Below are positions 1 through 8,165 of a stretch of 32,533 nucleotides of DNA, in pieces. Source of the stretch: Eubacterium sp. (GTDB lineage: Bacteria > Bacillota_A > Clostridia > Lachnospirales > Lachnospiraceae); contig JAMPGN010000016.1 of the NCBI GenBank assembly GCA_023663915.1, forward strand, positions 1-32,533. The letters are read 5' to 3'. The notes under the pieces are model-generated. The model did no database searches. It saw only the letters and a program-made list of their open reading frames with translations, and was not told the DNA's origin. The position numbers and the translations under genes were made by a program. The stretch's first letter is position 1. Each line of letters begins with the position of its first letter.

Positions 1-160
1 GCTGAAATGGAAAGGCTGATTGCATAGCCATGAGCAGAATTTACTACTTCTTTTGAAGATAAAACCACTTTTGCTAAAATGCTTGCAGAGAAAAAAGGCA
101 GATATTACAATACATTTAAATACAAAAAGTACAAGATCAAAATCATTCAAGGGAGAGCAT
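1..160. other. Leading edge, no supported gene
   Basis: Nothing firm is visible here. An open frame from base 1 ends in TAG at 25-27 and could be the last eight codons (AEMERLIA) of a gene that starts before the window, but it is too short to judge. The rest leads into the ribosome site GGGAGAG at 151-157 in front of the ATG at 161. An in-frame upstream extension from base 20 exists, but its predicted residues look non-coding (runs of Leu and Lys) and it has no ribosome site. Confidence 0.3.
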
Positions 161-733
161 ATGCAGAACCATAGGATAAGGATTTCGGAAATTACAAGCG
201 GTCAAGGCTTGTGTTATGAGATAGGTAATTCAAATTTGGGAGAGGATTTACCGCAGACAATAAGACAAAGATACAGCAGTAATATGTTGAACGAAATCAT
301 TCTCTATTTTATGCGGACTATTTTACATTTACAAAAGAGCGGAATTGAAAACCTTCCATTAGCGCATTCTTTTCCGGAACCTATCGGAAGTTTTCTGAAT
401 CTTGCTATGGAGCTGATCGTAGACGGGCAGCCGCCGGAAGTTTCCGCTTTGATACTCGATACAGAGTATGATATGATTTTGCACGGGAAGCGGATAACAT
501 CAGAGATTGTGCTCGGATTACGGGTGATCCGGGAGTTGTCATGGCATATTCACTATGATGAGGATTATTACGGATATCTTTTCATGACGGATAATCTGTG
601 GGGAAACAAGGTTTTTGAATATGCATCCAGAACTTTTTATCCGAATCTTCCGAATGAAGTAAAAGACAAATATCAAATTCACGATCTGATAAAATATGTG
701 CCGGAAGAAATGTTCAGGCTAGAGGATTACTAA
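161..733 (+). CDS. Uncharacterised soluble protein, faint MotA cytoplasmic-domain resemblance
   Basis: A 190-residue protein whose function I do not recognise. The start at 161 is chosen because GGGAGAG lies just upstream. No signal peptide or membrane segment is visible; the protein is acidic and looks cytoplasmic. Residues about 44-105 read like the cytoplasmic helices of flagellar stator MotA: a helical stretch ending in KSGIENLP, then FLNLAMELIVDGQPPEV and LILDTEYD, comparable to the MotA pattern of a Gly-rich turn, a Leu-rich helix and a DG-dPe-i--iLe-E motif. The four MotA membrane helices are absent, so it is not a complete stator subunit. The C-terminal half is rich in Tyr, Asp and Glu. 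The next gene follows 63 bases later on the same strand and may be co-transcribed. The MotA resemblance is an inference by eye and could be chance. Confidence 0.7.
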   Translation: MQNHRIRISEITSGQGLCYEIGNSNLGEDLPQTIRQRYSSNMLNEIILYFMRTILHLQKSGIENLPLAHSFPEPIGSFLNLAMELIVDGQPPEVSALILDTEYDMILHGKRITSEIVLGLRVIRELSWHIHYDEDYYGYLFMTDNLWGNKVFEYASRTFYPNLPNEVKDKYQIHDLIKYVPEEMFRLEDY

Positions 734-796
734 TTTATGATAAAAATAGTAGGTAATTGTTGAAGGGTTTTTACAAATGGACGGAGAATCTAAGAA

Positions 797-1576
797 ATGG
801 ATGTTAAAAGACAAAATGCAGGCGTACTGCCATATCAAAATATACTCGATGAATTTGTCAGCATGACACGGCAGGTCATAGAAAGTAAGCTCACCGGAAT
901 TTATCTTCACGGCTCTTTGGCGATGGGCTGCTTTCATCCTGCCAAAAGTGATATTGACTTGATTGTTATCGTGGAAGACAATATTACAGACATTCAGAAA
1001 ATGCAATTTATGGAACATGTTGTGCGTCTGAATAGGCATGCACCGGCGAAAGGTATGGAGATCAGCATTGTAAAAAGAGAGTTTTGCGATCCCTTTATCT
1101 ATCCGACACCCTTTGAACTGCACTTTTCACCGGCGCATCTGCAGTGGTTTTGTGAAGACCCACAGAGTTATATTGAAAACATGAATGGTGTGGATATCGA
1201 TTTAGCAGCGCATTTTTCCATTATAAATCATTATGGGATTTCGTTATACGGGGAACCGGTCGAAAACGTATTTGCAAAAGTGCCGCGCGAGAATTACGTA
1301 GACAGTATTTATGCTGATGTCAAAAATGCGGCGGAAGATATTGACAAAAATCCAGTGTATATCGTATTGAATCTGTGCAGAGTTGCGGCTTTCGTAAAAG
1401 ATGGATTGTATCTTTCCAAAGAGGAAGGCGGCAGGTGGGCACTGGAACATCTAAGACTGAGAACTTCCGGTTTAATCACTGACGCACTGGAATGCTATGC
1501 GACGGATAAAGATATGAATGCAGATCGGAACATTGCCGGAAGGTTTGTGCGGGAAATTGGTGATATATTGAAATAA
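797..1576 (+). CDS. AadA/ANT-type aminoglycoside nucleotidyltransferase
   Basis: A 259-residue member of the nucleotidyltransferase superfamily, of the AadA / ANT(3'')-ANT(9) type with the C-terminal DUF4111-like helical domain. These enzymes transfer AMP from ATP to a hydroxyl of streptomycin- or spectinomycin-like drugs in the cytoplasm. Visible motifs: HGSLAMG with G39-S40, then SDIDLIVIV giving the metal ligands D52 and D54, and GMEISIV with E88, which falls where AadA has its catalytic base. The length matches AadA. The ribosome site is CGGAG about 10 bases before the ATG. A strong terminator follows directly. Distant chromosomal members of this family are common in Clostridia and many have no proven resistance role, so substrate and resistance phenotype are not settled. 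Confidence 0.85.
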   Translation: MDVKRQNAGVLPYQNILDEFVSMTRQVIESKLTGIYLHGSLAMGCFHPAKSDIDLIVIVEDNITDIQKMQFMEHVVRLNRHAPAKGMEISIVKREFCDPFIYPTPFELHFSPAHLQWFCEDPQSYIENMNGVDIDLAAHFSIINHYGISLYGEPVENVFAKVPRENYVDSIYADVKNAAEDIDKNPVYIVLNLCRVAAFVKDGLYLSKEEGGRWALEHLRLRTSGLITDALECYATDKDMNADRNIAGRFVREIGDILK

Positions 1577-1586
1577 TATTAGGAAT

Positions 1587-1613
1587 GCCCCTTTGCCTGA
1601 CTCGCAAAGGGGC
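1587..1613 (+). terminator. Rho-independent terminator after the nucleotidyltransferase gene
   Basis: A perfect 10-bp stem, GCCCCTTTGC (1587-1596) with GCAAAGGGGC (1604-1613), and a 7-base loop, 10 bases after the stop codon. The following bases are moderately T-rich (TGTGTCTGT), so termination is likely but the U-tract is imperfect. Confidence 0.8.
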
Positions 1614-1659
1614 TGTGTCTGTCCGGCAATTTTAACGTATTTATCAAAATATACCTAAA

Positions 1660-1887
1660 CTATGCCGCCTTTGTATAGTTAATAACGCAAATTTCCTGCA
1701 TAAGCTGTTTTGCTGTGTCCACCAATTTCTCCAACTGGCGTGCGGTTTCATCGGAATAATATTTAGCGCCACACTGCTCACATTCTTCACAGGGAACATT
1801 TTTCACAATAATTACACAGCCTTTGTAATTTACTACGTGAGTTGTTGTTGACTGAATTAAATCATTGCATTTACAATACATACACAT
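1660..1887 (-). CDS. YgiT/MqsA-type zinc-finger protein, likely antitoxin
   Basis: A 75-residue protein of the YgiT-type zinc-finger family, the N-terminal metal-binding half of MqsA-like antitoxins. Two CxxC knuckles are present, C2-C5 and C36-C39, with extra cysteines at 7 and 33. They are separated by a beta-rich segment containing YKGCVIIVKNVPCEEC, as usual for the family. The C-terminal DNA-binding helix-turn-helix of full MqsA is missing, as in many short family members. Its ATG immediately follows the stop codon of the DUF4258 gene with no gap, and its ribosome site GGAGGAG lies inside the end of that gene, so the two are translationally linked. The family and the pairing suggest the antitoxin of a type II system; direct toxin binding is inferred. 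Confidence 0.82.
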   Translation of the reverse strand: MCMYCKCNDLIQSTTTHVVNYKGCVIIVKNVPCEECEQCGAKYYSDETARQLEKLVDTAKQLMQEICVINYTKAA

Positions 1888-2199
1888 TTATTTACTCCTC
1901 CTTGTCTTTAAATCTTCCATAAATTTCTTAGGGTTAGGATAATATGCTGTTATAATATATACAAATTCGCCGTCTGAACCAACAACCGTATGCAATACTT
2001 TATGATTTATAGTATATCCAAATATCAAGCAGCTCGGATGTGGAAAATCATCCGGATAATCTTCAATAATCTCACCAGACATAATACATTTATCAATATC
2101 ATTTATGGAGATATCTCTTTCTTGCATGCGTTCTAAACAATGGGTAGACCATTTAAGCATTTTCTTATTATATAGATTTTGAATAGTTTCCAGATTCAT
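1888..2199 (-). CDS. DUF4258 protein, likely RelE-like toxin
   Basis: A 103-residue DUF4258 protein. The start at 2199 is chosen because AGAGGAGATG sits at good distance upstream, whereas an 11-codon extension to 2232 has no ribosome site. Family hallmarks are visible: HCLERMQERDIS near residue 20, an acidic turn and EDYPDDFPHPSCLIFG mid-protein, a VLHTVVG strand, and a final ITAYYPNPKKF. DUF4258 proteins are small RelE/BrnT-like folds often found next to a YgiT-type zinc finger, as here, which supports a toxin role (presumably an RNase acting on mRNA). The toxin comes first and the antitoxin second. A promoter just upstream makes the pair independent of the FtsX gene before it. Toxicity is inferred. 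Confidence 0.8.
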   Translation of the reverse strand: MNLETIQNLYNKKMLKWSTHCLERMQERDISINDIDKCIMSGEIIEDYPDDFPHPSCLIFGYTINHKVLHTVVGSDGEFVYIITAYYPNPKKFMEDLKTRRSK

Positions 2200-2220
2200 T
2201 TTACATCTCCTCTTATAAAT

Positions 2221-2249
2221 AGTATACATCATACATAAATGATTTTAAA
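2221..2249 (-). promoter_or_regulatory. Sigma-A-like promoter of the DUF4258/YgiT pair
   Basis: Read on the minus strand: TTTAAA (2244-2249), 17 bases, TATACT (2221-2226). The -35 matches 4 of 6 and the -10 matches 5 of 6. It lies just after the FtsX stop codon and about 20 bases before the toxin start, allowing independent expression of the pair. Confidence 0.55.
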
Positions 2250-2251
2250 TA

Positions 2252-4411
2252 TTACTTTTCATCCGGTACAAGTTCGTATTTTCTAATACTGCCTGTATAA
2301 CCCACCCCTAACTGCCTCTCCAACACCGCCACCGAAGCACGGTACACCGCATAAACCACCACACCGATCACTGCAAGTATCGCAAGGCACACCAACAACG
2401 ACATCCATTCACTCAAATGTATCCCTCCATCATTGGCATATAGAATCATCATCATAAACAGATACATCGCAGACATCCCCACCAATGCCGGTATCTTGAA
2501 GACGTGACTGCACTGACTACGTATTTCTCTGCGCAGGAAAGCGGGTGAAGCCCCAAGTTTTTTCAGATCATCGAAAAGATACCGGTTATTGAGCGCAATC
2601 GTCTGACAGCGAGTATAACACACCACCAACGCCGTGACCAGACACACAATAAAAATAAAGAGAAACATCATAAACATCACCGCCATACTGCGCAGATAAT
2701 CATTCTGGTTTAAAATTCGGAAATGAGGCTGGTAAGCCCAATAGGTTCTAAAAGCAAAGGAATCCGACTGTTCATAGCTGATCTTCGCCAATGGGTCCGT
2801 ATCTCCCCAATAAGCTTCTCCTGCTTCATTTTCCCGAATCTTCTGTACACGGTCATAGAATACCGGATACTCACAACTCGCATCGAAACAATTCACATAA
2901 CGGTCATAATACTCATCGGCAAACGAATACGAATCCTCCCCGTCAACGTTAAACCGTACTATCCGCCCTTTCCACTCATCGGTCAGCCCTTCGGAAATCA
3001 ACGCATAATCTTCCTTGTCAAGCACGGAGCATCCCTGCTCGTCTGTCAGAAGGTCATAATGCAGAAATCCCGCAAACTCGACATCAAGCTGTCTGCGTGT
3101 CACCATATTTGTCAATTCCCTTGCCGAATGATTGCTAGAGAGCGATGTTTCTTCCTGATTGGTAAGGCTTTTATAAGTTCCTGGCTCGACATCTACCGCC
3201 TGACCGGTCAGCATATAATATGCGTCCTCAGAGAGTACCTTTTCTTCCTCAAGCATCGGTACATATTCTATATGGTAATGCCTTCCATCATCTTCATAAA
3301 TCTCTGTCATGCCACCCATCCCAAGTGAAATATACTCGCACTCTTCCCAGTCTTTGAATGACAGTCCATATTTACTGCCAAGCGCTTCAATCTCTTTTCT
3401 GTCTAAAACATCCTGATCTGCCCGATATTGATAGAAATAATCATATGGCGCTCTGGCATAAACGATCATAGTCGAGACAACATTGATCGGTATATAAAAG
3501 ATGGCAAAACAGCCGCCCGCAATTAAAAGCGTGACAAGAATAAGATGATTGACCGTCTGCTTTCCTTGAAATTTCATCATGCTTCTGGAAATTATATTTT
3601 GATATGGATTTTTGCGATTATTTTTCCATCCGTGCACTACCGCGTGTAGCATGACCATATATAGCCCTACCAATACCGGTGCATAGAATAGGTTCAGCCA
3701 TAAAGGTGGAAAAGTGTGGAACCATGCATGGCATATAGAAGGCGCACCATAACCCACAATAGCACCGATCAAAAGAACAATCACCCCTGCCGGACCGCAC
3801 CACCTGCCTAACTCCTTGACTGGTTCATTGATGTGTTCTTCCCGAATCACTTCCATGATATTCGTCTTTTTCAGATACCGCCATGCCGTCAGACAGGCGG
3901 ATGCCACCACCAAAAGAAGAAACACCAATGCGACGAACACACATCGAAGATCCAAAGAAAGTTCCATCTCCAAACTGTCCACCAGAATCAGCCGAAATCC
4001 ACTCCAAATGACCCACACAAAAGGAAATCCCGCAACAATGCCTGCCAAAGCGGACAAGCTGCTTAACACAAGCACTTCCCGAAACAGTCCCGGAGCCAGT
4101 CTCTTTCTGGATGCTCCAAGAGCCATCAGAACACCAAGCTGCCCTGATTTATGTCTGAAAAACAGACCCAATGCATAGATTGTAAAAACCACGCATCCTA
4201 TTAAAGTCATGACAAATATCATATACATCATTTTTCGGCTATCGCCGCCTTCCGGGAACACCGTCTGCACCGTTGGCGAAAACATCAGTGCAGAATATGC
4301 CGAAATAATCATCAACGCTGTAAAATTACAAAACAGATAAAGCCGCGACTGTTTCCAATCGGCTTTTCGTAGTTTCTGTTCCATTCTCTTCATATGGATT
4401 GTCTGTACCAT
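2252..4411 (-). CDS. FtsX-type ABC transporter permease
   Basis: A 719-residue inner-membrane permease of the FtsX/MacB superfamily, of the kind used for peptide sensing, resistance or export. It has one N-terminal membrane helix (residues ~25-45), a group of helices with the cytoplasmic loop KSGQLGVLMALGASRKRL that contacts the ATPase, further helices to about 310, a large extracellular domain (about 320-580), and a closing helix block. A second ATPase-contact segment, LKKLGASPAFLRREI, lies near residue 640. The start is placed at 4411, since AGGAG is 10 bases upstream of it but only one base from the alternative ATG at 4420. The partner ATPase gene ends 25 bases upstream. Opposite this operon lies a LytTR regulator and AgrC-like kinase, so peptide-triggered control is plausible. 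The substrate is unknown. Confidence 0.87.
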   Translation of the reverse strand: MVQTIHMKRMEQKLRKADWKQSRLYLFCNFTALMIISAYSALMFSPTVQTVFPEGGDSRKMMYMIFVMTLIGCVVFTIYALGLFFRHKSGQLGVLMALGASRKRLAPGLFREVLVLSSLSALAGIVAGFPFVWVIWSGFRLILVDSLEMELSLDLRCVFVALVFLLLVVASACLTAWRYLKKTNIMEVIREEHINEPVKELGRWCGPAGVIVLLIGAIVGYGAPSICHAWFHTFPPLWLNLFYAPVLVGLYMVMLHAVVHGWKNNRKNPYQNIISRSMMKFQGKQTVNHLILVTLLIAGGCFAIFYIPINVVSTMIVYARAPYDYFYQYRADQDVLDRKEIEALGSKYGLSFKDWEECEYISLGMGGMTEIYEDDGRHYHIEYVPMLEEEKVLSEDAYYMLTGQAVDVEPGTYKSLTNQEETSLSSNHSARELTNMVTRRQLDVEFAGFLHYDLLTDEQGCSVLDKEDYALISEGLTDEWKGRIVRFNVDGEDSYSFADEYYDRYVNCFDASCEYPVFYDRVQKIRENEAGEAYWGDTDPLAKISYEQSDSFAFRTYWAYQPHFRILNQNDYLRSMAVMFMMFLFIFIVCLVTALVVCYTRCQTIALNNRYLFDDLKKLGASPAFLRREIRSQCSHVFKIPALVGMSAMYLFMMMILYANDGGIHLSEWMSLLVCLAILAVIGVVVYAVYRASVAVLERQLGVGYTGSIRKYELVPDEK

Positions 4412-4436
4412 GCCAATCATTCTCCTTTACCCATAC

Positions 4437-5177
4437 TCACTTTATGCTCATTTCCTTAATGACTTCTAGCAGCTTATCCTGAAACTCGCTGCGGCTGCCT
4501 TCCTTTGCCACCTGCCGGTATATCTTCCCATCTTTTAACAGAATAACGCGGTCACAGAACGAAGCCGCAAAGCTGTCATGCGTCACCATAAAAACGGTCG
4601 CCTCCATCTGCGCTCTGGCATTTACAAAAGCCTCAATCACCGTCCGGCTCGACTTGGAATCCAGATTGCCGGTAGGCTCGTCTGCAAGAATCATGAGCGG
4701 ATGGTTAATCAGACTGCGCGCTACCGCCGCTCTCTGCTTCTCGCCACCGGAAATCTCCGCCGGATATTTATTTAGAATGGAATCAATTCCAAATAAAGAT
4801 GCGAGCCTGTCCGCAAGCTGCTCCGCTTCTTTTCCTACCTCTCCTTGAACGATGCGCGGTACGAGAATATTTTCACGGATGGTAAGCCCATCCAAAAGCA
4901 TGAAATCCTGAAACACGAACCCCAACTTCTCATTCCTGATTTTTGCTAACGCCTCCTCCTTCTGTCCCGCAAGTTTTACGCCGCCTACCGTAATGCTTCC
5001 TTCCTCAAAAGGGATATAACATGAAATGCAGTTTAAAAGCGTGGTTTTGCCCGAACCGGAAGAACCCATTACGGCGACAAATTCTCCTTTCGCCACATGG
5101 AAATCAACGCCATTCAATACCGGATATCTGTTTTTTCCTACCTCATAGGATTTGTGGAGATCTTTTACATATAACAT
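4437..5177 (-). CDS. ABC transporter ATPase of the MacB/LolD/BceA type
   Basis: A 246-residue cytoplasmic ATPase that powers the FtsX permease encoded directly downstream. Motifs in order: Walker A GSSGSGKTT near residue 40, Q-loop FVFQDFMLL, signature SGGEKQR, Walker B LMILADEPTGNLDS, and the switch His in VTHDS. The length is typical of the family. The ATG at 5177 is preferred because GGGAGG is about 8 bases upstream; the 36-codon extension to 5285 lacks a ribosome site and does not resemble the family. The gene heads a two-gene minus-strand operon. Confidence 0.93.
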   Translation of the reverse strand: MLYVKDLHKSYEVGKNRYPVLNGVDFHVAKGEFVAVMGSSGSGKTTLLNCISCYIPFEEGSITVGGVKLAGQKEEALAKIRNEKLGFVFQDFMLLDGLTIRENILVPRIVQGEVGKEAEQLADRLASLFGIDSILNKYPAEISGGEKQRAAVARSLINHPLMILADEPTGNLDSKSSRTVIEAFVNARAQMEATVFMVTHDSFAASFCDRVILLKDGKIYRQVAKEGSRSEFQDKLLEVIKEMSIK

Positions 5178-5620
5178 GTTTTTGCCTCCCTTTCTTAGCT
5201 TAACAGACATTGATTCATAAACAAAATATCGATATATCTTCAATTTGTCCAGTACCTTAAAATATGCGGACTGACGACATCTCATAATATCAATATTGAA
5301 ATACCCGTCTGCTTCTCTACACAGAAAACCATATCATATAATCCAAACAATGATTGAGTAGGATGTCATAATCCGCCATCTATTTGTAAATTTTGAACGA
5401 GAAGTGCGCAGTTTGTAAAAATTAGCTATAACAAATGTAATGTTTGACATTCGCCCAATGAAATCCAAATACCTCCAAAAATAAAATATGGTAAACTATA
5501 TATAACTATATATAACCATCAACATAGTCTGCCTTACTTGCCTATATCCGAATCAATTCGGTATAGGCAAATGCGGCATACTATCAAGAAATTAAGCAAC
5601 ATCGAAAGGCAGGAATAAAT
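5178..5620. promoter_or_regulatory. Divergent control region between ABC operon and LytTR system
   Basis: This 443-bp gap must hold the promoters of both divergent operons. It is A+T-rich and contains two tandem copies of AACTATATAT around 5494-5514. A near-perfect inverted repeat spans 5538-5570: TTGCCTATATCCGAAT and ATTCGGTATAGGCAA, pairing with a single bulged T around a 2-base centre. There is no T-run after it, so it looks more like an operator or leader hairpin than a terminator. TTTGTAAA occurs twice, near 5388 and 5412. I could not assign convincing -35/-10 pairs. Confidence 0.5.
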
Positions 5621-6337
5621 ATGATGCGAATAGCAATATGCGACGACGAGGCGACAGCAAGGGACGCGCTTCGCATACAACTAGAAAAAGTGTTGATCGA
5701 AGAATATGAAGAGATCGTATACGAATTTTCTTCGGGAATCCATGCAGCATCATGGCTTGAAAAGCATCCAAGCGAAGCAGACCTTCTTTTTCTGGATATG
5801 GAAATGAAAGGTTACAGCGGCATGGAGACTGCCGAAAAGATCAGAACCTTCGACAACGACCTGCTTATCGTGTTTGTGACCGGATACTCCGATTATGTCT
5901 TTGACGGTTATCGGGTAGGCGCGACAGATTATATCATAAAACCCGTTTCCACCCAAAAACTCAGGGAACTCCTTCACCGGGTACGCGCAAAACTTGCCGA
6001 GAAAGAACCGCAGACATTCACAATCAAAAATATGGACGGCACATGGCGTTTCAAGCTGTGTGATATCCTGTACTTTTATTCGGATAAAAGAAAAGTGAAC
6101 CTTGTCACGAAAAAAGGCGAATATCCTTTTTATGCAAAATTGGACGAAATCGATGCAAAGCTTTGTTCCCGCTTCGTGAGAATCCACCAGCGGTATCTCG
6201 TAAACCCCGATGCCGTGGAGTATCTTGGTGGCGACTCCGTCACAGTAGGCGGCGCAGAACTTCCATGCAGCAGGAGATACCGGGAAACTGCAACGTCCAA
6301 AATTGCCCGGTCGATGATGGGAGGTATGCCGGAATGA
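5621..6337 (+). CDS. LytTR-family response regulator (AgrA/ComE type)
   Basis: A 238-residue two-component response regulator. The receiver domain (residues 1-120) has the acidic pair D8-D9, phosphoacceptor D59 in LLFLDMEM, T87 and K107 in YIIKPVS. The LytTR DNA-binding domain follows (about 132-235), with the characteristic FVRIHQRYLVNPDAVEYL. Such regulators bind direct repeats upstream of their targets and usually control peptide-signalling or bacteriocin genes. The stop overlaps the kinase start by four bases (ATGA), so the pair is translationally coupled. The divergent ABC operon is its most likely target. A weak ribosome site, AGGCAGGAA, precedes the ATG. Confidence 0.92.
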   Translation: MMRIAICDDEATARDALRIQLEKVLIEEYEEIVYEFSSGIHAASWLEKHPSEADLLFLDMEMKGYSGMETAEKIRTFDNDLLIVFVTGYSDYVFDGYRVGATDYIIKPVSTQKLRELLHRVRAKLAEKEPQTFTIKNMDGTWRFKLCDILYFYSDKRKVNLVTKKGEYPFYAKLDEIDAKLCSRFVRIHQRYLVNPDAVEYLGGDSVTVGGAELPCSRRYRETATSKIARSMMGGMPE

Positions 6338-7770
6338 TCTCTTTTCTTTTTGCCCTACTCTGGTTTTCTATTTCCCTATGCAACGCATGGCTAATCATGC
6401 GCGCAATGGGATTTCTGATCAAAATAAAGGAAAACCGCGCAATAAAATTCCTTCTGCTTACAAGCTGCTGGATACTCAGCACCATGGTAATCTTTATCGG
6501 TGATTCCTTCAATATACTTGCGTCCACCCTCTTTTTTCTCATTGTGATCCTGTTCACCTGCGAGGGAAGCCGTTTCAAAAAAATCACGATCGCTACAATG
6601 TTCGTAAACACGCTCCTCTCCTTTAATGCTTTAAGAGACAATTATCTGGAACCTCTTTTATACATGCTCGCGCAAAAAATAAATACTATGCTGACGGGAG
6701 GAACAAACAGAGAACTTCTATTCGTTCCATCGTTTATTATGCTGACGCAAATCCCCTTGGAACTCTACCGGCTTTTATTTGTACTCGCCAGTTTCCCGTT
6801 CTCCGCATTTCTGTATCTCGGCATTCGGAAGTTTGCACCCAACAAGGATTATGCCCTCTCCGACAGCCTATGGAAACTATTGTTTTTGCTCACAGTAACG
6901 CCTTTCGGTATCGTTCTTGCCTCCGTCACATTATTTGACCGGAAATTTACCAACGGCTTCCTTCTATTTGATCCACCTGTTGAATATCTGGTGCTTCTGT
7001 CCATCGCTACACTATCTTTGATCAGCCTGCTCTGGTGTATCATAGTTCTTGCAAGACAGCAAAAATTAGAACAACAAAATATGTTCATGGAAATCAACCG
7101 CAAATATTATGAACTGATGGAGCAGCAGCATTTTGAGATACGGCGACTGAAACATGACCTCGCCAATCACTTACAGGTATTGTCGGCACTGCCGGAAGAA
7201 CAGCGGGACGCTTATCTGAAAAACCTCACAGAAAATGCCGCTGTCACACAATCCCTGTCATACTGCAAAGACGCCACCGTCAACGCCGTGTTGTCCGTGA
7301 AAAAGAATCTGATGGATCGATACGACATCCGCATGGAATTTGCAGTAGATATTTCCACACCACTACCCTTTGACAAAACAGATGTCTGCGCACTCTACGC
7401 CAATGCACTGGACAATGCAGCGGAGGCATGCATGAAACTACCACAAGACAAGCGCATAATTATTCTAAAAAGCAAGGCACAAAAAGGATTATTCTGTCTG
7501 GAAGTCAGCAATCCAGTTTCCAGTTTATCCGAAAAAGCTGGGGATACTTCAACAAAAACCAACACACCGCCCGGTCAGACAAGGGCTGGCAGCCTAAAGC
7601 ATACGCAATTAATGCCAGCTTCTATTCCTCCAACGTCCAAATCAGACAAGGGAAATCACGGCTTCGGTCTGAGAGGAATCAAGGAAATCGTGGAGAGATA
7701 TCATGGTTCCTTAGAGCTAAAGACCGTAAACGGCATGTTTAATCTATTTTTGTATATTCCGCTGAGGTAA
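6334..7770 (+). CDS. AgrC-like (HPK10) membrane sensor histidine kinase
   Basis: A 478-residue sensor kinase, partner of the LytTR regulator. The start at 6334 overlaps the regulator's stop (ATGA) and has GGGAGG about 9 bases upstream. The N-terminal half holds six or seven membrane helices (about 1-25, 38-78, 84-100, 142-166, 180-202, 218-240). The H-box is RLKHDLANH with H274, typical of HPK10 kinases. The GHKL ATPase domain shows YANALDNAAEA (N361) and HGFGLRGIKEIVERYHG at 442-458. The segment between them (about 394-440) carries an unusual Ser/Thr/Pro-rich stretch, so the ATP-lid is longer than usual. Such kinases normally sense peptides, but no obvious propeptide gene is visible nearby. 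Confidence 0.9.
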   Translation: MISFLFALLWFSISLCNAWLIMRAMGFLIKIKENRAIKFLLLTSCWILSTMVIFIGDSFNILASTLFFLIVILFTCEGSRFKKITIATMFVNTLLSFNALRDNYLEPLLYMLAQKINTMLTGGTNRELLFVPSFIMLTQIPLELYRLLFVLASFPFSAFLYLGIRKFAPNKDYALSDSLWKLLFLLTVTPFGIVLASVTLFDRKFTNGFLLFDPPVEYLVLLSIATLSLISLLWCIIVLARQQKLEQQNMFMEINRKYYELMEQQHFEIRRLKHDLANHLQVLSALPEEQRDAYLKNLTENAAVTQSLSYCKDATVNAVLSVKKNLMDRYDIRMEFAVDISTPLPFDKTDVCALYANALDNAAEACMKLPQDKRIIILKSKAQKGLFCLEVSNPVSSLSEKAGDTSTKTNTPPGQTRAGSLKHTQLMPASIPPTSKSDKGNHGFGLRGIKEIVERYHGSLELKTVNGMFNLFLYIPLR

Positions 7771-7871
7771 ATGATATTTTGCTCAACACTTTGCAAATAG
7801 AGTCGCATGAAACATAAAAATATCTCGTCACTCTCACTATAAATTTATAGGAAGTTTGTTAAAAATGCCTA

Positions 7872-7900
7872 TTTACATCTGAAAAAACTCAAGATATTAT
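7872..7900 (+). promoter_or_regulatory. Sigma-A-like promoter upstream of the HPr-like gene
   Basis: TTTACA (7872-7877), 17-base spacer, TATTAT (7895-7900); each hexamer matches consensus at 5 of 6 positions. Transcription would begin near 7907, leaving an untranslated leader of about 258 bases before the HPr-like ATG at 8166. Confidence 0.6.
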
Positions 7901-7906
7901 ATTTTC

Positions 7907-8165
7907 ACAATTAGTTCGGAAAACGAGTGTGGCTCGTTTAGGAGATTCGCTTAGCGAACTCAAAGTTTATGGAATTTTCTGCAAAACAGGTATACGGAAG
8001 GAAAGGAGGAGTATCAAAACCAATCGTAAAATTTTTTGCAAAAATTGATTAAAACCAATTTTTGGGGGAACCCTGCGTATAGGGGAATTGCAGTGAATCC
8101 GGGATCGCTTCATGAAACATTATATTTTTCATGGTGTCAATGATGATTAAGGAGGAAATGATTTT
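7907..8165 (+). promoter_or_regulatory. Long structured 5' leader, candidate cis-regulatory RNA
   Basis: No credible ORF lies in this stretch, yet it is dense in pairing elements: AAACGAG/CTCGTTT around TGTGG (7921-7939), an imperfect hairpin GAGATTCGC/GCGAACTC (7942-7961), an A/T-rich hairpin around 8021-8050, a G/C cluster with alternative partners (GGGGG near 8064, CCC near 8071, AGGGG near 8081) inside an outer CAATT/AATTG pair, and CATGAAA/TTTCATG (8111-8133). The ribosome site AAGGAGG follows at 8149-8155. I match it to no riboswitch class I know. It may be a regulatory leader or an independent small RNA. Confidence 0.4.

Noticed and set aside
20..160. In-frame upstream extension of the first gene
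   Set aside because: No ribosome site and residues look non-coding; the ATG at 161 has GGGAGAG in front.
719..1123. Minus-strand ORF of 134 codons
   Set aside because: Antisense shadow of the nucleotidyltransferase gene; no ribosome site and no family features.
3816..4178. Plus-strand ORF of 120 codons
   Set aside because: Antisense shadow of the FtsX permease, rich in Arg/Thr/Asn.
6163..6333. Upstream extension of the AgrC-like kinase
   Set aside because: Reads Arg/Trp-rich sequence in a shifted frame of the LytTR gene; the ATGA overlap start is far better.
7996..8012. GGAAGGAAAGGAGG, reminiscent of the SRP RNA apical loop
   Set aside because: The surrounding SRP RNA helix and flanking conserved bases are missing; more likely leader sequence.
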